The position numbers were made by a program, and so were the translations under genes. A stretch of DNA of 12,513 nucleotides, taken from Chloroflexota bacterium. Lineage in GTDB: Bacteria; Chloroflexota; UBA6077; CF-72. The notes beneath the pieces are model-generated. The model was not told the DNA's origin, did not search any database, and saw only the letters and a program-made list of their open reading frames with translations. Below, piece after piece: positions 1 through 5,947 of the stretch (the first letter of the stretch is position 1; each line of letters starts with the position of its first letter). Where the stretch lies: assembly GCA_019247135.1 (NCBI GenBank), contig JAFAPL010000770.1, forward strand, positions 1-12,513. The letters are read 5' to 3'.

Positions 1-432
1 CTCAAACGCGGGCTCGAGACCGCCCGCGCAATCGCCGAAGCAATCGGCGTGCCCATGGCGCCAACCGAAGCACTGCGCGAAATCAACGTCGGCAACCTCG
101 AAGGTCGAAACGATCAGCCAGCCTGGGACGCCCACGACGCGATCCTCAGACGCTGGCACCAGGGCGACCCCGAAGCAAGGTTTCCAGACGGCGAGAATTT
201 TCTGGAGCTCGAGAATCGTGTCAGGAGCTTCTTGCAGCAGTTACCCGAAAGCGGAGACGTGGTTGCCGTCGGCCACGGCGGGATCTTCTGCAACGTCCTG
301 CCTCAACTCTGCGAGATAGCGTGGAACGACAACACGCGCCCGTTCACGCTCGACAACACCGGCGTGTCGATCTTCCGCCGCGAAGATGTCTTTACGTGCG
401 AGCAGTGGAACGGACAGGCCCACCTAGTTTGA
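1..432 (+). CDS. Histidine phosphatase (phosphoglycerate mutase-like) family protein, 5'-truncated
   Basis: The frame is open from the first base, so this is the C-terminal 143 codons of a gene that begins outside the window; the GTG at 49 is internal. Visible family features are an ETARAIA segment at codons 6-12, the E..VGNLEG segment near 28-35, a P-D-GE segment near 62-65, and the VGHGG motif at 90-94. His92 of that motif is the second catalytic histidine of the superfamily. The RHG motif with the phospho-accepting histidine should lie in the missing N-terminus. Family members dephosphorylate small molecules such as phosphosugars and ribazole phosphate, or act as mutases; the substrate cannot be read here. 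The last 41 bases overlap the 3' end of the convergent nucleotidyltransferase gene. The neighbouring sugar genes make a phosphosugar phosphatase plausible, but that is inference. Confidence 0.88.
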   Translation, partial: LKRGLETARAIAEAIGVPMAPTEALREINVGNLEGRNDQPAWDAHDAILRRWHQGDPEARFPDGENFLELENRVRSFLQQLPESGDVVAVGHGGIFCNVLPQLCEIAWNDNTRPFTLDNTGVSIFRREDVFTCEQWNGQAHLV

Positions 433-1144
433 GCGCGTCGATCGCGGCCCGATATCCATCCACCGTGCCGACATCGTAATATCGCTTGCCGGCCTGCAGT
501 CCAAGCGCTCGCCCGCCGCGCGCCAGATAATCGTTGACGAGCGTGCCGACGTACTCATCCCCGCGCTCCGGCTCCGACCACAGCGCATGCAGAGTGCGGA
601 ACGTGAGCGCCGGCATGCGAAACGCGCCCCAGACCCAGTTGGTCGACGGCCGCACCGCCTTCACCTGAATTTCGGTCACGCTTCCGTCGGCGGCCGTGAC
701 CACCGCATCGAATCGCGACGGCGCGTCGACGGGAAACAACAAGAACGATAGCTCGCCAGCCGGCAACCGGGAGAACCCATCCACTGGAAACCAGACCGTA
801 TCCGGCAAGCCGATGAGAACGTCCTCGTCGTCGCGCATGACGTGCAGCGCCCGGAACAGCGCATCGCAGAGTCCGTTCGGTTGTTCCTGGACCACGTAAC
901 AGAACCGCCGTGCGGCCCAGTGACGCGCGTAATAGGGGATGATGTCCGTCTTTTCCGGCGAGAGCACAAAGCAGACTCGGTCGGCTCCGGCGTGCATCAT
1001 CCGCTCGACGAGGAACTCGCTTACGGCTTTCGGGCGTTCCACGCCGTGCTCGTCGACTGAGCTGCCGACCGGCAGCATCTCCTTGGAGAAGGCGAGCGGT
1101 TGGAGTCGACTCGCCGCGCCGGCAGCCGGGATGATGCCTAACAC
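392..1144 (-). CDS. Sugar nucleotidyltransferase, RmlA/GalU-like (NTP_transferase family)
   Basis: This 250-aa protein probably joins a sugar 1-phosphate to a nucleotide, releasing pyrophosphate, in the cytoplasm. The N-terminal signature GAASRLQPLAFSKEMLPVG (residues 9-27) corresponds to the family's GxGTRLxPxTxxxPKxMLPV nucleotide-binding loop, with Lys21 as the phosphate-binding lysine. QEQPNGLCDAL at 86-96 matches the Q-x-x-P-x-GL-A-D-A base-recognition segment. GLPDTVWF at 112-119 carries the Asp usually involved in metal binding, and YYDVGTVDGY at 222-231 is the typical C-terminal sugar-binding stretch. Length is close to the catalytic core alone (RmlA about 290 aa), with no left-handed beta-helix domain. 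It starts with GTG, preceded by GAGG seven bases upstream, and overlaps the stop of the upstream glycosyltransferase gene by 7 nt, so the two are probably translationally coupled. The sugar and nucleotide specificities are not evident. Confidence 0.88.
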   Translation of the reverse strand: MLGIIPAAGAASRLQPLAFSKEMLPVGSSVDEHGVERPKAVSEFLVERMMHAGADRVCFVLSPEKTDIIPYYARHWAARRFCYVVQEQPNGLCDALFRALHVMRDDEDVLIGLPDTVWFPVDGFSRLPAGELSFLLFPVDAPSRFDAVVTAADGSVTEIQVKAVRPSTNWVWGAFRMPALTFRTLHALWSEPERGDEYVGTLVNDYLARGGRALGLQAGKRYYDVGTVDGYRAAIDALKLGGPVRSTART

Positions 1145-2217
1145 GCCGCCGCCTCGCAGGCACTGACGAGCTCCCGCGCACGACTGGTGCCGGTGTGCTG
1201 GGCCAGCGCGCGCTCGCGCGCGGCTGCGCCGATACGCCGCAGCTCGGCATCGGTCAGCTCCAGTGCGCCCCGCACGTCGGCGGAAGTGTCGGCCACGATG
1301 ATCTCCTCACCCGGCGCAAAGAATTCTTCGACTCCCGGAAATCGGTCCGTTACGACCGGTGTGCCGCAGCTAGCCGCCTCGAAGAGTCGTCCGGATGGCG
1401 TGTATCCCCACTCACGCATAGCTTGCCGCGTCACGCTCAGCGTAAGACGATTCGCCGAATAAAATGCCGGGTGTTCGTCCGGGTCCAGGTGCGCGCGCCG
1501 CTTCACGTTCGGTGGCCAGCATAGATCAGGAGGATAGAGCGAGCCGACGACCAGAAATTGATCCTGTGGACGTTCCCGCGCCGGCTCGAAGAGCAGTTGC
1601 TCGAGTGACGGCTGTCGATCGGCGGCATACGTTCCAAGATACCCCAGGCTGCAGCGAAACTCGTCGGCTGCCTGCGTCACCGGACGGTGCACGTCCGGAT
1701 CGACCGACCCGCACAACGCAGCCGTACGCCGGGCGCCCCAGCGCTGCTTCAATTCCCGCAGCACCGGTCCACCCGAAAAGCTCAGGTACAGATCGAAGGC
1801 CGGTATCAAATCGGGCTTCAGATACCGCGCGCCGTTCGGCACCGCGACTCCGTGGGACTCGAGTGCCTCGAGCGTCACGGGTGTGTCCAGGTCATAAAAC
1901 ACGTGCAATGTCCGCGGTGTCCCCAGGATGAGCTCGCACGCGGCCAGCCCGTCCGGACAATACGACGTCACGATTGCAACGTCCGCATTCGCCAGCGCTT
2001 GCCTGGCCTGCTGTGGCGGCCATTCACCGTACAGCACCAGCTCGCAAAATTCGGGTCGTGCCAGGTCGCGATGTGCCGCGTAGTAGTCGACGTCGCGTTC
2101 GAAAAACGTGGACTGGTGTCCCTGCAGGTGCAGCGCCTTGAGAAGTCCTCGCCACGGCGTGGCGTGTCCATTTGCCCAGGCGGACGAGACGGTCAACCCG
2201 AAAATGACAAATCGCAA
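1138..2217 (-). CDS. CgeB-like glycosyltransferase (GT-B fold, Glyco_trans_1_2-type C-terminus)
   Basis: This 359-aa protein resembles the CgeB/'spore maturation' family of GT-B glycosyltransferases. The N-terminal half begins with MRFVIFGLTVSSAWANGHAT, a nucleotide-fold start with the GHAT-type glycine/histidine turn and a W-R-G-LL-AL helix. The C-terminal half carries Y-TPSGRLFEAASCGTPVVTD (about 272-290) followed by PGVEEFF-PGEEI, the donor-binding E-x7-type region of family 1-like transferases. No signal peptide or membrane helix is visible, so it is likely cytoplasmic. The start is TTG, supported by AGAGG ten bases upstream and by the family-like first residues; no ATG or GTG lies closer in frame. 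The next gene, a nucleotidyltransferase, overlaps its stop by 7 nt. Despite the CgeB name, nothing here indicates sporulation. Donor and acceptor are unknown. Confidence 0.8.
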   Translation of the reverse strand: MRFVIFGLTVSSAWANGHATPWRGLLKALHLQGHQSTFFERDVDYYAAHRDLARPEFCELVLYGEWPPQQARQALANADVAIVTSYCPDGLAACELILGTPRTLHVFYDLDTPVTLEALESHGVAVPNGARYLKPDLIPAFDLYLSFSGGPVLRELKQRWGARRTAALCGSVDPDVHRPVTQAADEFRCSLGYLGTYAADRQPSLEQLLFEPARERPQDQFLVVGSLYPPDLCWPPNVKRRAHLDPDEHPAFYSANRLTLSVTRQAMREWGYTPSGRLFEAASCGTPVVTDRFPGVEEFFAPGEEIIVADTSADVRGALELTDAELRRIGAAARERALAQHTGTSRARELVSACEAAAC

Positions 2218-2227
2218 TGCGCAATCG

Positions 2228-2232
2228 CCTCT
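2228..2232 (-). promoter_or_regulatory. Ribosome-binding site deciding the TTG start of the CgeB-like gene
   Basis: On the minus strand the sequence reads AGAGG, 10 nt before TTG at 2217. It supports the non-canonical TTG start, which has no competing in-frame ATG or GTG. Confidence 0.5.
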
Positions 2233-2300
2233 GCCATCATCATTGCATGTTCAGCGCCAGGCATGCGCGGCCGCCTACCGAAGTCTGGCCATTACAGCAC

Positions 2301-2381
2301 GCTCCCGGGGGTACAGGGACCCACGGCGCGGGCTCGCGCCCGCTTGGGAGCCTTCAGGCCCCGCCCCTGCCCCCGGAGGGG
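2301..2381 (+). promoter_or_regulatory. GC-rich foldable leader in the divergent spacer
   Basis: The 220-bp spacer between the divergent glycosyltransferase genes contains several inverted segments. GGCGCG (2325-2330) and CGCGCC (2335-2340) form a perfect 6-bp stem with a four-base loop, extendable by CCCA (2320-2323) with TGGG (2345-2348). GCTCCC (2301-2306) can instead pair with GGGAGC (2346-2351), and GGGT (2309-2312) with ACCC (2319-2322), so alternative folds compete. CCCC-CGGA-GGGG (2371-2382 region) sits just before the small upstream frame and includes its Shine-Dalgarno-like GGAGG. A structured 5' leader is a reasonable reading, but GC-rich sequence folds easily by chance. I see no convincing -35/-10 pair, although promoters for both directions must lie somewhere in 2218-2437. 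Confidence 0.3.
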
Positions 2382-2382
2382 T

Positions 2383-2436
2383 ATGTTTACGCACGCTTCT
2401 GCCGCGGGTCGCCGCGCATTCCGCAAAGCTCGTTAG
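2383..2436 (+). CDS. Possible 17-codon upstream/leader reading frame
   Basis: A short frame begins at ATG 2383, three bases after a strong GGAGG (2375-2379), and ends with TAG at 2434-2436. That is one base before the ATG of the glycosyltransferase-like gene at 2438. The encoded peptide, MFTHASAAGRRAFRKAR, is basic and resembles no family I know. The downstream gene has no clear Shine-Dalgarno sequence of its own, so ribosomes terminating here could re-initiate on it. The SD-to-start spacing is unusually short, which weakens the case. It could equally be a chance frame within a leader. Confidence 0.3.
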   Translation: MFTHASAAGRRAFRKAR

Positions 2437-2437
2437 C

Positions 2438-3319
2438 ATGAAGGCGGTGCTGCTCGAGGAATCCGCCGCCGCCTGGTTCGCCGCGGTGCGTGCTGGCGAT
2501 TTCGCGTCCGCCCACCGGGTCAGCGACGCCATTCTGGCCGAACACCGCACCCAGGGCGCCTGCTACTCGGTGCCGCGCCACGAGCAATGGATCTGGGACG
2601 GCACTCTCCTGGAGGGCAAACGCGTCCTGGTGCGCTGCTACCACGGCCTGGGCGACACGATCATGTTCGCGCGTTTTCTGCCCCAGCTCGCGCGGATTGC
2701 AAATGAGGTGATCGTCTGGGCTCAACCCGCGTTGATCCCGCTGCTCGAAACGCTCGAGGCACCTATCGCGTTCCTGCCACTCCATGAGGGCACGCCGGAT
2801 CTCGACTACGACGCGGACGTCGAATTGATGGAGCTGTTGCATGCACTCCGCGTCACACTCGACACGCCGCCCGCGCGTGTGCCGTATTTTCATCTGAGCG
2901 CACCAGACGATCGCATACGTGGCAGCATCGGCCTGCTCGCTCAGGCAGGCGACTGGGACGCGCGCCGCAGCGTTCCACCGGACCTCCTTGCCGAGCTGGC
3001 TGTCGACCGGTGCGCGTACAGCTTCCAGCTCGGGTCCCCCATTCCGAACGCGATCGATGCCAGCACCTCCGACATTCTCGAGCTGGCCAGTCGGCTGCAA
3101 ACTATGGAGCTCGTGGTCACCGCCGACACGATGCTCGCCCATCTAGCCGGAGCGCTCGCGGTGCCAACCTGGACCCTGCTTGCCTACGAAGCCGACTGGC
3201 GCTGGATGGTGGATCGGTCCGATTCACCCTGGTACCCGACGATGCGCCTGTTCCGCCAATCCACTCCGGGCGATTGGCCCGGCGTCATTCAGGCGGTGCG
3301 CACGGCACTACGCCAGTGA
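2438..3319 (+). CDS. Glycosyltransferase family 9-like domain protein (heptosyltransferase-like, as in TPR-GT proteins)
   Basis: This 293-aa protein matches the C-terminal domain common in bacterial TPR-glycosyltransferase proteins related to ADP-heptose:LPS heptosyltransferases. Evidence: YHGLGDTIMFARFLPQL (about 68-84), the glycine-rich turn and first helix; a segment ending PARVPYFHL (about 145-153); VVTADTMLAHLAGALAVPTW (226-245), the typical D-T-x-x-x-HLAGA donor-site motif; and DWRWMVDRSDSPWYPTMRLF (253-272) near the end. Only one helix-pair that might be a residual TPR precedes it (about 10-36), so the usual long TPR array is missing. No signal peptide or transmembrane segment is seen. 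The start at ATG 2438 is the only in-frame start near the homologous region. The stop overlaps the next gene's ATG by one base (TGATG). It probably transfers a sugar to a glycan or protein acceptor; specificity is unknown. Confidence 0.82.
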   Translation: MKAVLLEESAAAWFAAVRAGDFASAHRVSDAILAEHRTQGACYSVPRHEQWIWDGTLLEGKRVLVRCYHGLGDTIMFARFLPQLARIANEVIVWAQPALIPLLETLEAPIAFLPLHEGTPDLDYDADVELMELLHALRVTLDTPPARVPYFHLSAPDDRIRGSIGLLAQAGDWDARRSVPPDLLAELAVDRCAYSFQLGSPIPNAIDASTSDILELASRLQTMELVVTADTMLAHLAGALAVPTWTLLAYEADWRWMVDRSDSPWYPTMRLFRQSTPGDWPGVIQAVRTALRQ

Positions 3320-4218
3320 TGCGCGCCATCCGCCTGGAAGCGCAACGCTCCGCTTCGCGTGTCGTCGTGCCACGCCCGGAGCCCAGCGAGGGCGAAGTCG
3401 TCGTGCGTGTGAAAGCGTGTGGTATTTGCGGCTCCGACCTCAACGCGTGGCGTGGCGTTCAGGGCATCGATTATCCGCTGCCGGCCGGTGCGCCCGGCCA
3501 CGAGATCTGGGGCGAGATCGCAGACACGCGTCAGCCCGTGACCGGGCTCGCGTGGAACGGTCTTGCCGAATTCACCGTCGCGCGCCGGGAACACCTTCTC
3601 TCGCTTGTATCGCCTTTCGATCGCGTGCCATTGCTCGGCGAGCCGCTTGCGTGCGCGATGAATGTGCTTCGCCGCTCCGCAATTCCATCTGGTCACCGGC
3701 TGGCCATCGTCGGTTTCGGCTACCTCGCCGCGCTCATCGCGCAGTTGTTGCCGCCTGGCGTTGGCTGGATCGCCGTGAGCCGTCGGCCTGACAGCCGGGC
3801 CCTCGCCCAGCGACTCGGCGCCGACGCCGTCTATGACTTCGACAAGATCCCACAAGAGCTGTGGGATTCCTTCCCCGTCGTCATCGAAGCCGCCGGCGTT
3901 CAGCAAACGCTCGACTTCTCGACGTGGCTCACGGCGTACAGCGGACGACTCGTGATCGCCGGCTACCACGCCGACGGACCGCGCAGCGTGAACATGCAGA
4001 GCTGGAACTGGAAGGGCATCGACGTCGTCAACGCGCACGAACGCCAGCCCACCGTGTATATGGAGGCGCTCCGAGAAGGGCTGTGCCTGATCAATCAGCG
4101 GGGTCTGGATCTTTCGACGCTGTTGACGCACACCTTCGGAATGGAGGATGCGCAGCGCGCATTCGAACTGGCGGAGGCACGCCCCGATGGCTTCGTGAAG
4201 GCCGTGGTGCGTCCTTGA
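3319..4218 (+). CDS. Short zinc-type medium-chain alcohol/polyol dehydrogenase (MDR family)
   Basis: This 299-aa protein has the GroES-like and Rossmann layout of MDR dehydrogenases. ACGICGSDLNAW (33-44) provides the catalytic zinc cysteine (Cys37), APGHE (58-62) the histidine and glutamate, and LGEPLACAMN (106-115) the later acidic ligand. Nucleotide binding is indicated by VGFGYLA (131-137), with the third glycine of the fingerprint replaced by alanine. GRLVIAGYHADG (209-220) follows as in sorbitol or threonine dehydrogenases. It is 40-50 residues shorter than the usual 340-350: the four-cysteine structural zinc lobe is absent, since sequence runs directly from GHEIWGEI to a short barrel strand and EFTVAR. 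It likely oxidises or reduces a hydroxyl on a sugar or cyclitol using NAD(P). The ATG overlaps the upstream stop and its own stop overlaps the next TTG start. Confidence 0.87.
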   Translation: MRAIRLEAQRSASRVVVPRPEPSEGEVVVRVKACGICGSDLNAWRGVQGIDYPLPAGAPGHEIWGEIADTRQPVTGLAWNGLAEFTVARREHLLSLVSPFDRVPLLGEPLACAMNVLRRSAIPSGHRLAIVGFGYLAALIAQLLPPGVGWIAVSRRPDSRALAQRLGADAVYDFDKIPQELWDSFPVVIEAAGVQQTLDFSTWLTAYSGRLVIAGYHADGPRSVNMQSWNWKGIDVVNAHERQPTVYMEALREGLCLINQRGLDLSTLLTHTFGMEDAQRAFELAEARPDGFVKAVVRP

Positions 4219-5138
4219 TCGGACTTGGCGTGGCTGGCGTCGGCTGGCTCGGTGAGTCCCTGATCAAAGATATCGGCGCCGCGCCGTCGCTCCAGCTGGT
4301 CGCCGTCCAGGACGTCCGTCTTGACCGGGCGCGCTCTGTTGCCGATCAGTACGCGTGTTCGCTCGCTACCGATTCATTTGATGAACTGCTGGAACATCCG
4401 ACCGTGGATGCCGTCGCCATCTGCACACCGAATGCGCTGCACGTCCCCCAAGCGCGGCAAGCCCTCGCCGAGGGCAAGCACGTGCTGGTCCAGAAGCCGC
4501 TCGCGCTCGCAGCGGATGATGCGGCGAGCACGGTCAGGCTGGCTCAGCGGCAGGATCGAATGCTGTTCGTCGACTACACATACCGTTTCCTCGAAACCAC
4601 GCGGCTTCTCCAGCAACACGCCGGGACGATACGGTCCGTCAAAGCAGCATTCCACAACATCTACGGCCCGGGTACTGAAAAAGCCTGGTTTTTCGATGCG
4701 AAGCTCAGTGGCGGCGGCGCACTTATCGACCTGGGCGTGCATTTGCTCGACCTTGCGCTCTGGCTCTTGCAGCCGGCTTCGGTGGAGCTTACCGATGCCC
4801 GCCTCGAAAACGCGCCGATCGATACCGCCGCCCACCTTCGGCTCCGTTGCGACCAGATGCCGGTGGACGTCGAAGTCAGCTGGAACGCGGCCACACCGCT
4901 CACCGAGATCTCGGTCGAGCTCGAAACGGACAACGGTCGCTGGTGTTGGGAGAACGTCGACGGCAGTTTCTTCCGCTTCCGGACCCGGCGCGACACTGAA
5001 ATCCTGCTGGATCGCGAGACCTCGCTCCGCTCGGACACCCTGTGCGCGTTCGAGCGCGCGCTCAAGACCGGCAACGCGCCGACTATCGATGTACGGGTGT
5101 ATGAATTGCTGGAGCAGGCGTATCGGCAGGCTGTTTGA
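4215..5138 (+). CDS. Gfo/Idh/MocA family NAD(P)-dependent oxidoreductase
   Basis: This 307-aa protein begins GLGVAGVGWLG (3-13), the Rossmann dinucleotide fingerprint. It continues with AICTPNALHVPQARQALAEG (68-87) and HVLVQKPLA (89-97). The canonical E-K-P of this family is Q-K-P here, keeping the catalytic-region lysine (Lys94). GGGALIDLGVHLLDLALWLL (166-185) is the C-terminal domain signature with the conserved Asp172 and His176. Such enzymes oxidise or reduce sugar, inositol or nucleotide-sugar hydroxyls. The start is taken as TTG 4215, which overlaps the dehydrogenase stop as TTGA and places the Rossmann glycines at the usual residue positions; a GTG at 4230 would cut into the fingerprint. 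The final 56 bases overlap the convergent CtaG-like gene. Tight coupling to the MDR gene implies two sequential redox steps on one substrate, which is inference. Confidence 0.88.
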   Translation: MIGLGVAGVGWLGESLIKDIGAAPSLQLVAVQDVRLDRARSVADQYACSLATDSFDELLEHPTVDAVAICTPNALHVPQARQALAEGKHVLVQKPLALAADDAASTVRLAQRQDRMLFVDYTYRFLETTRLLQQHAGTIRSVKAAFHNIYGPGTEKAWFFDAKLSGGGALIDLGVHLLDLALWLLQPASVELTDARLENAPIDTAAHLRLRCDQMPVDVEVSWNAATPLTEISVELETDNGRWCWENVDGSFFRFRTRRDTEILLDRETSLRSDTLCAFERALKTGNAPTIDVRVYELLEQAYRQAV

Positions 5139-5877
5139 GCCACACTCCAAACAGCACCAGCGCGCAGACGAGATACACCACTCCGCCCGGCACCCACATG
5201 ATCAAACCGGCCAGTTGTTGATCCTCCAGCGGGCTCAGCCCCCACGCGGCCGTGGTCGCCAGGTGCGAGGTGTACCACGCTCCCGAGGAGAACGTGAGCA
5301 GCGCACCGAGCAGCATGCTCTGGACTGACAGGACGAGCACGTAGACCCCACCGAGCGCGTAGCCGTTCCGCCCCGGATGCAAGATGGACCACCAGAACAG
5401 TGCCGAGGTGACCAGAAAGCAAAGATGCTCGAGCACGTGAATCCCCCGGCTGTTGATCGCCGCCTCGTACAGTGGCGGGACGTGCCATATCCACAGGGCT
5501 ATCGAGTGCACCGCGAGCGCAACCGGAGCCGCCACTACGAGTCGCCTCACAACGGCACCGACGGGTGCGCGCGAGTCTCTGGGAAGGGCCCACAACATCG
5601 GCGCCAGTGGGGCACCGATGACCAGCAGCGGGCCCGCGATCAGGATCAGCAAGAGATGTTGGACCATGTGCACGGCGAACAGCTGATCGCTGAGCGAGTC
5701 GATCGGCGACTCGAGCGCGACCAGGATCGCGAGCAGTCCAAGTGCGAAACAGACCACCTGCCATGGTTTGACCACGTGTCCGCGGCCTGCCCGACGCCAC
5801 AGCGTGCGCACGCCGCTGCCGTACAGCCACGCCCCTACGAGGACGCCTACAACAGCCGAAGGCTCCGGCGGCAACAT
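5083..5877 (-). CDS. ctaG: Cytochrome c oxidase assembly protein, CtaG (caa3-type) family
   Basis: This 264-aa polytopic membrane protein has about seven hydrophobic helices (roughly 8-22, 40-57, 68-96, 112-131, 147-166, 174-197, 221-245). Family landmarks include ESPIDSLSDQLFAVHMVQHLL (starts 56) with paired histidines, HVPPLYEAA (132-140), HVLEHLCF (147-154), and DQQLAGLIMWVPGG (219-232). The caa3_CtaG family is linked to copper delivery or assembly of cytochrome caa3 oxidase in Gram-positive bacteria. It is distinct from the Cox11-type protein that is also named CtaG. Conserved membrane-face histidines suit a metal-handling role. It starts at ATG 5877, with purine-rich AGGGTGAAAGGG just upstream, and is divergent from the DUF3500 gene. 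No oxidase subunit or Sco-like gene is in the window, so it stands apart from its usual partners. Its 3' end overlaps the oxidoreductase gene. Confidence 0.87.
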   Translation of the reverse strand: MLPPEPSAVVGVLVGAWLYGSGVRTLWRRAGRGHVVKPWQVVCFALGLLAILVALESPIDSLSDQLFAVHMVQHLLLILIAGPLLVIGAPLAPMLWALPRDSRAPVGAVVRRLVVAAPVALAVHSIALWIWHVPPLYEAAINSRGIHVLEHLCFLVTSALFWWSILHPGRNGYALGGVYVLVLSVQSMLLGALLTFSSGAWYTSHLATTAAWGLSPLEDQQLAGLIMWVPGGVVYLVCALVLFGVWLKQPADTPAPAIHTPVHR

Positions 5878-5931
5878 GCCCTTTCACCCTAGCGCATGTG
5901 CCCACCCGTCGAGCGGTACCATTTGAGAGCC

Positions 5932-5937
5932 AAGGAG
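5932..5937 (+). promoter_or_regulatory. Ribosome-binding site deciding the GTG start of the DUF3500 gene
   Basis: AAGGAG lies 10 nt before GTG at 5948, the clearest Shine-Dalgarno sequence in the window, and fixes that non-ATG start. The 70-bp spacer between the divergent ctaG and DUF3500 genes otherwise shows no promoter I can call. Confidence 0.7.
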
Positions 5938-5947
5938 ACGAACAACC

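Noticed and set aside
555..1250. Long open frame on the minus strand overlapping the nucleotidyltransferase gene.
   Set aside because: Arg/Ser/Ala-rich low-quality composition with no family resemblance; an out-of-frame shadow of a clear gene in GC-rich DNA.
3847..3867. Perfect 8-bp hairpin (ATCCCACA / TGTGGGAT, 5-nt loop) inside the MDR gene.
   Set aside because: It is fully coding, has no T-tract, and one or two 8-bp short-loop palindromes are expected by chance in a window of this size.
4661..5905. 414-codon minus-strand frame overlapping ctaG and the oxidoreductase gene.
   Set aside because: Arg-rich composition and no recognisable motif; both overlapped genes have strong family signatures in their own frames.
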